A program made the position numbers and the translations under genes. The notes under the pieces were generated by a model. That model made no database searches. It worked only from the letters and a program-made list of their open reading frames with translations, and was not told the origin of the DNA. Positions 27,779 to 35,370 of a DNA stretch of 64,000 nucleotides are shown here, piece after piece (position 1 is the first letter of the stretch; each line of letters starts with the position of its first letter). The DNA lies in the NCBI RefSeq assembly GCF_016595215.1, contig NZ_JAENHK010000001.1, positions 682,001 through 746,000 on the forward strand, given 5' to 3'. This DNA comes from Chryseobacterium paridis. GTDB taxonomy: Bacteria; Bacteroidota; Bacteroidia; Flavobacteriales; Weeksellaceae.

Positions 27779-28231
27779 ATGAAAAAAATCTACTTGTTAG
27801 GAGGTTTTTTAGTTTCTGTTTCCGTTTGTTCCCAAAGTCTTATTGGTGGTGTGAACTCTGGAGGAGTTTCTAATGATAACCTCATGCATACCGTAGGAGA
27901 GATCTATGTAATTCCTACCAATCCCAATGATCAGAATTCCGGCACAATGGGAGTTCTTTATCAAACTGTTTTGACTGTTTTAGGGGTAAATGAAATTGTT
28001 ACTGAAAAGGCAGTAAGTATCTATCCAAACCCAACTTCAGACTATATTAATTTTACCGTTTCTTCGCGCACAAAACTTGAAGAGGTTTCTATTTATGATG
28101 TATCCGGGAAACTCGTTTCTCAGCAGAAAATCATTAATAACAGACTGGATTTATCTTTTCTGATCCAGGGAGTTTACTTATTAAAATTCAATAACTCTGA
28201 ATTAAAACCAGTTAAAATCATTAAAAAATAA
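27779..28231 (+). CDS. Short T9SS type A sorting-domain protein
   Basis: 150 residues: signal peptide (to about residue 19), a short Gly/Asn-rich middle, and a C-terminal type IX secretion sorting domain starting with VSIYPNPTSDYINFTV and ending GVYLLKFNNSELKPVKIIKK. The sorting domain makes up over half of the protein, so the passenger is tiny (about 45 residues). It is followed 9 bases later by a secreted repeat protein, and the two are probably exported together. Function of the passenger is unknown. Confidence 0.85.
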   Translation: MKKIYLLGGFLVSVSVCSQSLIGGVNSGGVSNDNLMHTVGEIYVIPTNPNDQNSGTMGVLYQTVLTVLGVNEIVTEKAVSIYPNPTSDYINFTVSSRTKLEEVSIYDVSGKLVSQQKIINNRLDLSFLIQGVYLLKFNNSELKPVKIIKK

Positions 28232-28240
28232 AACTATACC

Positions 28241-29389
28241 ATGAAAAAAATATACTCACTTCTTGCGGCAATTTTTACAACCGCTTTATTCGCTCAGGTT
28301 CCAAATGGGTTTGCTTACCAGGCGGTTGCCTTTAACTCTTCAGGAAACCCGGTTGTTAATGGACCTATATCTTTAAAGATCAGTATTCTGGATAATTCTG
28401 CAACGGGAACAAATCTTTATACGGAGACCCATTCAAAAACGACGAATTCAAAAGGTCTTATCAATCTCAATATTGGGCAGGGAACTCCTGTTTCCGGTGT
28501 CTTTTCAGGAATCAACTGGACGGCTAATTCTAAGTTTGTTAAAGTAGAAATGGATGCAGCAGGAGGAAGTAATTATACGAATGTTGGAGTCAATCAGCTT
28601 ATGAGCGTACCTTATGCTTATGTTGCTAAAAAGATGGACCTTTCTTCTTCAGATTCTTCTTTGGGAGCGGATCTTATCGAAAATAAAAGTGTCAATTATG
28701 TATTTACTGATAAATATGACCGCAAGGTATATGCATTCAATTCTAATACGGGGACATGGGTATCACAGATCTATAACGTTAATTACGCGAATAATAATTA
28801 TGCAGTTCCTGATGTAACTTCTACCAACGGAAACTTTATGTTTATCGACAAATACGACAGAAAGGTATATGTCTTTAATGCCAGAACCGGAGCATGGGTA
28901 TCGCAGATCTATCACATTAATTATTTAAATAGCAATTTTTCGACTCCGGCTTTAGTTCCTTTGTCCAATGGAAATCTGATGTTTGCTGATAAATACGATC
29001 ATAAAATGTATGTTTTCAACTATGTAAGTGGAAACTGGTCATCGCAGGTCTTTAATGGTAATTATAACAGTAATGGCAGTACACCTGTGGCTGTAACTTC
29101 AGGAAGTAATGTTGCTTTCGTTGATAAATATGACCATAGGGTTTCGGTATTCAATGCCAAGACAATGACCTGGGCTTCTCAGGTATTCAACATTAACTAT
29201 TACAATAACAATATGATTATTCCTGATGTAACTGGTTCAAATGGTAATTTTATCTTTACCGATAAGTACGACAGGAAAGTCTATGTTTTCAATTCGAAAA
29301 CAGGAACATGGACTGGCCAGGTCTATAATGTTAATTATCTGAACAATAATTTCAGTGTTCCGGCAACAAGTTCTTCAGAAACAAACTAA
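28241..29389 (+). CDS. Secreted protein with five DKYD repeats
   Basis: 382 residues with a signal peptide (to Ala18). Residues 20-130 resemble the PNGFAYQAVA...GPISLKISIL domain common at the N-terminus of flavobacterial secreted and tail-fibre-like proteins. From 150 on there are five tandem units of 45-47 residues, each containing DKYD-(R/H)-K-(V/M)-Y-V-F-N, then a TGxW-SQ step and NxNYxNNN. The DKYD tetrads begin at 157, 203, 250, 295 and 341. A five-bladed propeller-like or beta-solenoid fold is likely. No sorting domain is visible on this protein, although its operon partner has one. Confidence 0.78.
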   Translation: MKKIYSLLAAIFTTALFAQVPNGFAYQAVAFNSSGNPVVNGPISLKISILDNSATGTNLYTETHSKTTNSKGLINLNIGQGTPVSGVFSGINWTANSKFVKVEMDAAGGSNYTNVGVNQLMSVPYAYVAKKMDLSSSDSSLGADLIENKSVNYVFTDKYDRKVYAFNSNTGTWVSQIYNVNYANNNYAVPDVTSTNGNFMFIDKYDRKVYVFNARTGAWVSQIYHINYLNSNFSTPALVPLSNGNLMFADKYDHKMYVFNYVSGNWSSQVFNGNYNSNGSTPVAVTSGSNVAFVDKYDHRVSVFNAKTMTWASQVFNINYYNNNMIIPDVTGSNGNFIFTDKYDRKVYVFNSKTGTWTGQVYNVNYLNNNFSVPATSSSETN

Positions 29390-29392
29390 AAT

Positions 29393-29424
29393 AAAAAACC
29401 GCTTCAAAAAGAAGCGGTTTTTTT
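29393..29424. terminator. Bidirectional terminator after the DKYD repeat gene
   Basis: Thirteen-base arms AAAAAACCGCTTC / GAAGCGGTTTTTT with a five-base loop, followed by TT. It lies between convergent genes. Confidence 0.9.
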
Positions 29425-30056
29425 TATTTCTTACGGGTGAATTTTATTTCCATCGTTTTCATTTCTTTTCCTGTTTTAGAACCAGGGCCGTACATTTCCA
29501 TAATCTGAGTATTGTCATCTACAAAAGTAAAGACCTCTCTTACATCACATTCTTTTCCAGGTCTGGTAAGATCAGGCATTTTACCTTTAAATTCGATTGA
29601 TTTTTTTGAAGCATTCCATTCTCCGGTGGTATACATGATTCCTGTTCCCATATTATCCATCCATGTGCTTACAAATTTTTTAGTTGCATTATCATATCCT
29701 ACGATGCTTCTTCCTTCAAAAGGCATACCCCAGAAATTACCTTTGTGTGTACTTTCCTGATAGCGTCCGCCAAAGATCATTTTATTGGTACATTCAGAAG
29801 TACTTTTCATTGGTTTTCCTCCTTCTTCCATCCACATTGTGTTTTCACCGGTCCAAACTCCGTCAGATTTAGCTAACATTTTATGCATTTCTCCAGGAGT
29901 CATATATTCCATCCATGCTTTTGCCGCAGCAGCAGAATCTACAGGTTTCCATGCTGTAGAATCAGTTCCGGTCGATTCTTTACCCATAGTGGGCTTTCCT
30001 TTTTCACATGCAGTTAATAAAAAAGCAGTGAAGAAAATGAACAATAAATTTTTCAT
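29424..30056 (-). CDS. DUF1579 family lipoprotein
   Basis: 210 residues. The lipobox LLTAC gives Cys17 as the lipid site. The mature part (about 50-210) matches DUF1579: LAKSDGVWTGENTMW, GGRYQESTHKGNFWGMPFEGRSIVGYDNATKKFVSTWMDNMGTGIMYTTGEW, and a C-terminal TFVDDNTQIMEMYGPGSKTGKEMKTMEIKF. The family forms a lipocalin-like barrel of unknown role. It is monocistronic and convergent with the repeat-protein gene. Confidence 0.87.
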   Translation of the reverse strand: MKNLLFIFFTAFLLTACEKGKPTMGKESTGTDSTAWKPVDSAAAAKAWMEYMTPGEMHKMLAKSDGVWTGENTMWMEEGGKPMKSTSECTNKMIFGGRYQESTHKGNFWGMPFEGRSIVGYDNATKKFVSTWMDNMGTGIMYTTGEWNASKKSIEFKGKMPDLTRPGKECDVREVFTFVDDNTQIMEMYGPGSKTGKEMKTMEIKFTRKK

Positions 30057-30158
30057 AAATATTTAGTTTTAAGTTGGTTATAATCTTATCTTAAAGGTAA
30101 GGAATTTTATTTTGTCACTTTTTATTTTTTTAATGTCCTGATTTTTAATTCAAAATTG

Positions 30159-30166
30159 TAGCTTTG
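30159..30166 (+). promoter_or_regulatory. -7 element (TAGCTTTG) of the NUDIX regulator gene
   Basis: A TAnnTTTG match 24 bases before the ATG at 30191. Confidence 0.5.
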
Positions 30167-30190
30167 TGTATTCATAACGCAAACTATATT

Positions 30191-30868
30191 ATGCAGGATA
30201 TTAAAGTAGCGGTAGACGCTGTTATATTTGGATACTTTGATAAAAAAGATCTTCAGGTTCTTTTAATAAAAAGGAAAATTGATCCTTTTAAAGGAGGTTG
30301 GGCTTTACCGGGAGGGTTGGTTTTGGATGATGAAAATCTGGATGATGCTGTAAAAAGAGAACTGTATGAAGAAGCTGGCATAAAGCCTGATTTTTTAGAA
30401 CAACTCTATACTTTTGGTAATGTGGGTAGGGATCCAAGAAATAGAGTAGTTTCTATTGCTTATTTGGGGTTGGTGAACCCTTCTTATCATGAATTGTTTG
30501 CAGATTCAGATGCAGAAGATGCACAATGGTTCAGTGTGAATCAATTACCAAATCTGGCTTTTGATCATAAAAGTATTTTAGATATTGCCTTGAAAAGACT
30601 TCGTACAAAAATTCAGTATCAGCCGATTGGCTTTAATCTTCTTAGTGAGGAATTTCCTTTTTCAGATCTTGAAAACTTATATAAAACCATTGTAGGACAA
30701 GAGATCGACCGTAGAAACTTTCGAAAGAAAATCATGAGCTATGGTCTTCTTAATGAAACCAATAATCTTAAAAAAGAAGGAAGTGGCAGGCCAGGGAAAT
30801 TATTTACCTTCAATCAGGAGAAATATAAAGAGCTTGAAGAACAAGGATTTTATTTTGAAATCAAATAG
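30191..30868 (+). CDS. NUDIX hydrolase with C-terminal winged helix (NrtR-like regulator)
   Basis: 225 residues from the ATG at 30191; the apparent longer frame begins inside the promoter. A complete Nudix box lies at 42-64 (G-x5-E-x7-REL-x-EEAGI), so hydrolase activity is possible. The C-terminal 70 residues (about 150-225) have the winged-helix pattern of NrtR, including RNFRKKIMSYGLL and GSGRPGKLFTFN. NrtR proteins are ADP-ribose-sensing repressors of NAD metabolism genes. The gene sits just upstream of a twelve-gene NAD/ADP-ribose cluster, which makes a regulatory link likely but unproven. Confidence 0.87.
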   Translation: MQDIKVAVDAVIFGYFDKKDLQVLLIKRKIDPFKGGWALPGGLVLDDENLDDAVKRELYEEAGIKPDFLEQLYTFGNVGRDPRNRVVSIAYLGLVNPSYHELFADSDAEDAQWFSVNQLPNLAFDHKSILDIALKRLRTKIQYQPIGFNLLSEEFPFSDLENLYKTIVGQEIDRRNFRKKIMSYGLLNETNNLKKEGSGRPGKLFTFNQEKYKELEEQGFYFEIK

Positions 30869-30874
30869 GAGTTG

Positions 30875-31109
30875 AAACACAAATAGCACAAATATTTTTT
30901 CACAAATAGACGCTAATATTATAGGCAGATGAAATAGGAAACTAATATTTGCAAACAAACATTATATCGATAAATAGAAGCTTATATCAATAGAAACGGG
31001 CTTTAGCCCGTTTTTTTATGAATCAACCATCCATTTGGCTTTAGCCAAAAAATAAATACAGACCTATGCCTTGTGCCATTTGTGAAAAACATTTGTGTCA
31101 TTTGTGTTT
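30875..31109. repeat. MITE-like inverted-repeat element between NUDIX gene and ADP-ribose cluster
   Basis: The left arm (30875-30907, beginning AAACACAAATAGCACAAATA) is matched in reverse complement by the right arm (31078-31109, ending ATTTGTGTCATTTGTGTTT) with a few mismatches over about 32 bases. Two GCTTTAGC hairpins lie inside. There is no coding frame. It occupies most of the 360-bp gap and looks like a dispersed, non-autonomous intergenic repeat. Confidence 0.6.
30994..31017 (+). terminator. Terminator-like hairpin AAACGGGC-TTTA-GCCCGTTT
   Basis: Eight-base arms with the loop TTTA followed by seven T's. It could end the NUDIX gene. A related hairpin with the same GCTTTAGC core (TTTGGC-TTTA-GCCAAA) follows at 31034-31049. 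Both lie inside the larger inverted-repeat element. Confidence 0.7.
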
Positions 31110-31177
31110 TTAATATAAAATAAATTTATTGATAATCAACCACTTAAATTAATTAGTGTAAATTTAACACAAATAAA

Positions 31178-31210
31178 TTTGGAACGGAATATTTTATTCT
31201 CTTACATTTG
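31178..31210 (+). promoter_or_regulatory. Promoter of the ADP-ribose cluster: TTTG, 21 bases, TACATTTG
   Basis: TTTG at 31178-31181 and TACATTTG at 31203-31210, 21 bases apart. It is 18 bases before the NADAR start codon and is the only convincing promoter seen for the long run of genes to 40110. Confidence 0.7.
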
Positions 31211-31228
31211 TGTAATAATAACGCAATC

Positions 31229-31771
31229 ATGAAATACAATTTGCAAAATACCATCGAAAGATTTCAAACTGAAGAACAACTTGACTTTTTGTTTTTTTGG
31301 GGACATAGTACTAAAGACAAGATCACTAAGTCTTGTTTTAGTCAATGGTTTCCGGCTCAGTTTGAAGAAAATGGGGTATTGTATAGAACCGCAGAGCATT
31401 ATATGATGGCAGAAAAAGCAAGATTGTTTAATGATAATGAAATCCGGACTCTGATCATAGAAATAAACGACCCTAAAGAAGCAAAGAGCTTAGGAAGAAA
31501 AATAAAGAACTTTGATCATCAGATTTGGGATGAGAGGAAATATGAAATTGTAAAAAGAGGAAATCTTTTAAAATTTTCACAGAATGCTGACCTCAGAGAG
31601 TTTCTTTTATCAACAGATCAAAAGGTTATTGTTGAAGCAAGTCCTTATGATACGATCTGGGGAATTGGAATGCTGGAGTCAGACCCTAAAGCAAAGAATC
31701 CAAATCAATGGAGAGGAGAAAACCTTTTAGGCTTTGCTTTAATGGAAGTTAGAGATGAATTGAGAAAATAA
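31229..31771 (+). CDS. NADAR family ADP-ribose glycosidase
   Basis: 180 residues from the ATG at 31229. Family landmarks: FFWGHS (22-27), SQWFPAQF (38-45), TAEHYMMAEKA (54-64), KRGNLLKFSQN (109-119), IVEASPYDTIWGIGM (134-148) and NQWRGENLLGFALMEVR (159-175). NADAR (YbiA-like) proteins cleave N-glycosidic bonds to ribose; members remove ADP-ribose from guanine in DNA or act on riboflavin intermediates. It is first in a run of NAD/ADP-ribose genes, which favours ADP-ribose chemistry over riboflavin metabolism. Confidence 0.92.
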   Translation: MKYNLQNTIERFQTEEQLDFLFFWGHSTKDKITKSCFSQWFPAQFEENGVLYRTAEHYMMAEKARLFNDNEIRTLIIEINDPKEAKSLGRKIKNFDHQIWDERKYEIVKRGNLLKFSQNADLREFLLSTDQKVIVEASPYDTIWGIGMLESDPKAKNPNQWRGENLLGFALMEVRDELRK

Positions 31772-31797
31772 TAAGTTACAATCACAAAATAGAAATC

Positions 31798-32349
31798 ATG
31801 GAAAAGATCGAATTACACCCACAGATCTTTCTGATAGAAAATTTTCTTACAGATCAGGAATGCGAAGATTACATCAGAATGGCAGAGAAGAAATCTTTTG
31901 AGGAAGCAAAAATAAGCATGAATGGACAACAGCTTATGAATAAGGGAATTCGAAATAATGATCGTTTGATGATCTTTGATAAAGAGCTGGCTGATCATTT
32001 ATTTAAAAGAGCTGTAGAATTTCTTCCTCAAGATCATGAGGATAGAAAGATTCTGGATTTTAATGAGATGTTTCGGGTTTATAAATATTCTTCCGGACAA
32101 AGGTTTAAAATGCACAGGGATGGAAGTTATATCCGAAACGAGAATGAAAAGAGCTTGTACACTTTTTTAATGTATTTAAATGACGGTTTTGAAGGCGGGG
32201 AAACGGAATTTGAAAATTTGTTTACAATTACTCCCAAAAAAGGAACTGCATTGGTTTTCTATCATCCTTTAAGGCATGAAGGCAAAGCATTAATCAGCGG
32301 AGAAAAGTACGTACTTCGAACAGATGTTATGTATATCAATGAAAAATAG
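31798..32349 (+). CDS. 2-oxoglutarate/Fe(II)-dependent oxygenase (prolyl-4-hydroxylase-like)
   Basis: 183 residues. The double-stranded beta-helix core has the iron ligands His106 and Asp108 (MHRDG) and His160 (LRHEG), and the 2-oxoglutarate-binding basic residue is in GEKYVLRTDVMY (Lys170 or Arg174). The pattern MYLNDGFEGGETEF is typical of P4H-type enzymes. It lies 26 bases after the NADAR gene and appears to be in the same operon. The target is unknown; a protein or nucleic-acid modification linked to ADP-ribosylation is speculation. Confidence 0.88.
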   Translation: MEKIELHPQIFLIENFLTDQECEDYIRMAEKKSFEEAKISMNGQQLMNKGIRNNDRLMIFDKELADHLFKRAVEFLPQDHEDRKILDFNEMFRVYKYSSGQRFKMHRDGSYIRNENEKSLYTFLMYLNDGFEGGETEFENLFTITPKKGTALVFYHPLRHEGKALISGEKYVLRTDVMYINEK

Positions 32350-32429
32350 TTTGTAAAAAACAGGCAAACTCATGCCTATTTCAATTAGCGTAAAAACAAC
32401 ACAAATATTAATTTTTAAAACGTAAAGCT

Positions 32430-33437
32430 ATGTTTGGTTTCAGACACATCAAATTCGATTCAATGACTTACGTTCTTCATTTTAAAAATGGAAAAACCGT
32501 AAGAGAAGGAAGGGGCTTATCATTCTTCTACTTTGCTCCAAACAGTTCTATCGTAGCAATTCCGATGGGAAGTAATGATCTGCCATTTATTTTTAATGAA
32601 AATACGATTGATTATCAAACCGTAAAAATTCAGGGACAGATCAGTTATAAAATTATTGATCCAAAAGCTTTATCTGATACATTGGATTTTACAGTTAATG
32701 AATCAGGTGTATATAAGAAAAATGATATTGAGAAGCTTAACCAGCGGATTATTAATCTTGCTCAGACTTCTACGTCATCATTTATCCATGAAATGAGTTT
32801 AAAAGACGCCATCCGTTCAGCTAAAAATATTGAAGATCACATTTTAGAAGGACTTAAGGTCTCAGAGACGATTCAGACGATGGGGATTGAAATTTTAGGA
32901 GCCAGTATTCTGGCAGTTCAAACTACCCCTGAGATGGCTAGAGCGCTGGAAACAGAAACCAGAGAGAAATTACAACAGCAGGCAGATGAAGCGATTTATG
33001 AAAGAAGAAACTTTGCTGTAGAACAAGAGAGAAAGATCAAAGAATCTGAATTGAATACCGAAATAGCAGTTGAGGAAAAACAAAAACAGATCGAAGAAAA
33101 AAGAATGGAAACGGAAATTCAGCAGGAAGAAAATAATAAAATCTTAAGAGAGATGAAAATCTCTGCTGATATTTCCGTTGAAAATCAAAGAAAGCAACTG
33201 ATCGAACAAAAGACAGAAAACGATAGAAAAGAGGCGGAAACCCAGGGCTATGTATTGGAGACTTCATTGAGACCCTATAAAGAAATGGATTGGAGGGTTC
33301 TCAGTGCTTTGAGTGGAAATCAGGATGCAAGATCAAATATTGCCCTTGCTTTCAGAGAGCTTGCCGAAAACGCAGGGAAAATCGGAAACTTAAACATCAG
33401 CCCGGATCTATTGGAAAATCTGTTAAAGGAGCATTAA
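32430..33437 (+). CDS. SPFH/Band 7 domain protein
   Basis: 335 residues. The SPFH domain (about 10-180) includes GKTVREGRGLSFFYFAPNSSIVAIPMG and QISYKIIDPKALSDTLDF, followed by a long charged coiled coil (about 185-285, rich in Glu/Lys/Gln) and a C-terminal region with ALSGNQDARSNIALAFRELAENAGKIG. No clear N-terminal membrane anchor is visible, unlike most stomatins. SPFH proteins form large rings or scaffolds. It sits inside the ADP-ribose cluster and may serve as an assembly platform for the enzymes, which is inference. Confidence 0.85.
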   Translation: MFGFRHIKFDSMTYVLHFKNGKTVREGRGLSFFYFAPNSSIVAIPMGSNDLPFIFNENTIDYQTVKIQGQISYKIIDPKALSDTLDFTVNESGVYKKNDIEKLNQRIINLAQTSTSSFIHEMSLKDAIRSAKNIEDHILEGLKVSETIQTMGIEILGASILAVQTTPEMARALETETREKLQQQADEAIYERRNFAVEQERKIKESELNTEIAVEEKQKQIEEKRMETEIQQEENNKILREMKISADISVENQRKQLIEQKTENDRKEAETQGYVLETSLRPYKEMDWRVLSALSGNQDARSNIALAFRELAENAGKIGNLNISPDLLENLLKEH

Positions 33438-33544
33438 AACACTACTTAGTAGTGGAAGAAAAGCAAGAAGCACATAGCTAGAAATCCAACCAATGTAATC
33501 ATTAATACATTATACATTGTACATTTTACAATTAAAGAAAAGCC

Positions 33545-34453
33545 ATGAAACCAGAATACGCCATCATCATCAAGAATAAAACAAGATTGGAGTCTTTGAT
33601 TGAAAGATTCAATACCAAAGCTCAGGCTCAGTTTTATATTGAAAGTTCGGGAGGAGATTTTCAGGAATATGTTATTGAACATGAGAAATTCTATCAATCA
33701 TTTCTTGATGTTCAGACGAAGCTTTCTAAGGTGATTAAAAACAAAGTGGTGGAAAGAGAGTTTGTTCCCTCCTTTATTTTCTCCGAAAAGAATTTGATTG
33801 TGGTAGTGGGGCAGGATGGATTGGTAGCAAACGTGGCAAAATATTCTAAAAATATTCCTATTGTAGCAATCAATCCAGATCAGGAAAGATACGATGGAAT
33901 CCTGCTTCCTTTTAACAAAAAAAACTTTCTAAATGGAGTGTATTCCGTAATAAACGAAAGTTTTAGTTCAAAGAGAATGAAGTTTGCTGAAGCAGTATTG
34001 AATGACGGACAAAGGCTCTTAGCTGTTAATGATCTTTTCATTGGGGTATCTTCCCATAGTTCAGCGAGGTATAAACTGGCTGTGAACGGAAAAGAAGAGA
34101 TGCATTCTTCCAGTGGAATTATTGTTTCTACAAAGACAGGAAGTACCGGATGGCTGAGTTCAATTTTCAACATGGCTTATGGTATTTTAGGATCAAAAGA
34201 ATTAGAATATCCGGAGCTCAATGAAGATGATCTATACTTTGCGGTGAGGGAGCCTTTCAAAAGTAAAGCAACACAGACTGAGATTTGCAGTGGCTGTATA
34301 AAAAGAGGAAATAAGCTCGTCATAGAATCATTAATGCCAAATAATGGTTTTATATTTAGTGATGGAATTGAACAGGATTTTTTGCAGTTCAATAGTGGAG
34401 CAACAGCAGAAATTAAACTGTCTGATGAAGAGGCGGTTTTGGTAATTAATTAA
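33545..34453 (+). CDS. Divergent NAD kinase-like protein
   Basis: 302 residues. The C-terminal two thirds align with ATP-NAD kinases: VVVGQDGLVANVAKY (87-100) in place of the usual GGDGT loop, AINPD...DGILLPF after it, LAVNDLFIG (159-167) for the NE/ND motif, and SGIIVSTKTGSTGW (190-203) for the conserved TPTGSTAY segment. The GGDGT motif is altered to GQDGL, so ATP use may differ or be lost. An N-terminal extension of about 80 residues is unfamiliar. Position in an NAD-processing operon supports NAD binding. It may be an NAD(H) kinase variant or a sensor. Confidence 0.75.
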   Translation: MKPEYAIIIKNKTRLESLIERFNTKAQAQFYIESSGGDFQEYVIEHEKFYQSFLDVQTKLSKVIKNKVVEREFVPSFIFSEKNLIVVVGQDGLVANVAKYSKNIPIVAINPDQERYDGILLPFNKKNFLNGVYSVINESFSSKRMKFAEAVLNDGQRLLAVNDLFIGVSSHSSARYKLAVNGKEEMHSSSGIIVSTKTGSTGWLSSIFNMAYGILGSKELEYPELNEDDLYFAVREPFKSKATQTEICSGCIKRGNKLVIESLMPNNGFIFSDGIEQDFLQFNSGATAEIKLSDEEAVLVIN

Positions 34454-34459
34454 ACAAAG

Positions 34460-34927
34460 ATGATTCAATATTTAAAGGGAGATGCAACTGATCCCCAAGT
34501 GGAAGGAAATAGAATTATTGCACATATTTGTAATGATATGGGAGGTTGGGGGAAAGGCTTTGTATTGGCTATTTCTAAAAAGTGGAAGGCTCCTGAAAAA
34601 GAATACAGGAATTGGTTTAAGTCAGGGATGAATTTTGATCTTGGAGAAATCCAATTGGTTAATGTTGAACCAGAAATATGGATTGCCAATATGATAGGAC
34701 AGCATAAAATTAATACCCATTCTCAAGGAATACCTCCAATACGATATAAAGCTGTAGAAGAATGTCTGGAAAAGTTAAGTATCGAAGCCTCGAAATTAAA
34801 TGCAAGTATTCACATGCCGAGAATTGGTTGTGGGTTAGCAGGAGCGAAATGGGAGGAAATTGAACTGATTATTCAAAAAACATTGGTGAAGAATGGTTTT
34901 GAAGTATATGTCTACGATTTTGAATAA
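34460..34927 (+). CDS. Macrodomain protein (TARG1/ALC1-like ADP-ribose hydrolase)
   Basis: 155 residues, a single macrodomain. YLKGDATDP opens the fold, AHICNDMGGWGKGFVLAISKKW (21-42) forms the ADP-ribose loop typical of the ALC1/TARG1 branch, and MPRIGCGLAGAKWEEI gives the second binding loop. Relatives remove ADP-ribose from glutamate or from DNA (DarG), and yeast Poa1p dephosphorylates ADP-ribose 1''-phosphate, the downstream product of Tpt1/KptA chemistry. It is 6 bases after the NAD-kinase-like gene and about 4 kb before kptA. Confidence 0.9.
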   Translation: MIQYLKGDATDPQVEGNRIIAHICNDMGGWGKGFVLAISKKWKAPEKEYRNWFKSGMNFDLGEIQLVNVEPEIWIANMIGQHKINTHSQGIPPIRYKAVEECLEKLSIEASKLNASIHMPRIGCGLAGAKWEEIELIIQKTLVKNGFEVYVYDFE

Positions 34928-34950
34928 GGATCAAACTAATTAATTAAAAA

Positions 34951-35370
34951 ATGAAAACAATAACACTTTACAGGCCCGTAGGAGAAAAAGAAATGATGTT
35001 AATCATTTCAAGTGGCAATAAAAAATTTCCATCGAGATTGGAATGGCAGCCTATTTTCTATCCAGTACTGAACGAGGATTATGCTTCAGAAATTGCTGAA
35101 AAGTGGAATACCAGAGATCAAGCCGGTAATTATCTTGGATTTGTAACAGAATTTGAAGTTCTCGAAAGTGAGGTTGATAAATATCCAACTGAAAATGTAG
35201 GTGCAAAAAATCATAATGAGTTGTGGGTGCCAGCAGAAAAATTAAATGAATTTAATCAGGCTATTGTTGGGGGAATTAAAGCAACAAAAGTATTTGTTGG
35301 AGCAGATTACCTTCAATCTGAATATAAGGAAATAACAAACCTGATATCAGAATTAAAAAAGAAGAAATAA
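34951..35370 (+). CDS. Small conserved protein, candidate ADP-ribosyltransferase-fold enzyme
   Basis: 139 residues. I recognise the general pattern (TLYRPVG at the start, QPIFYPVLNEDYA, GFVTEFEV, ELWVPAEKLNEFN) as a widespread small family, some of whose members carry ADP-ribosylation-related names in databases, but no activity is known to me. The order of motifs can be laid over KptA from the same cluster: LYR (6-8) on LYHGT, IFYPVLNEDYA (35-45) on VHLSADKDTA, GFVTEFEV (63-70) on PVILTIRT, and NELWVPAEKL (89-98) on NGVWLTDFV. This suggests an R-Y-E type ART fold. The function is inference. Confidence 0.6.
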   Translation: MKTITLYRPVGEKEMMLIISSGNKKFPSRLEWQPIFYPVLNEDYASEIAEKWNTRDQAGNYLGFVTEFEVLESEVDKYPTENVGAKNHNELWVPAEKLNEFNQAIVGGIKATKVFVGADYLQSEYKEITNLISELKKKK

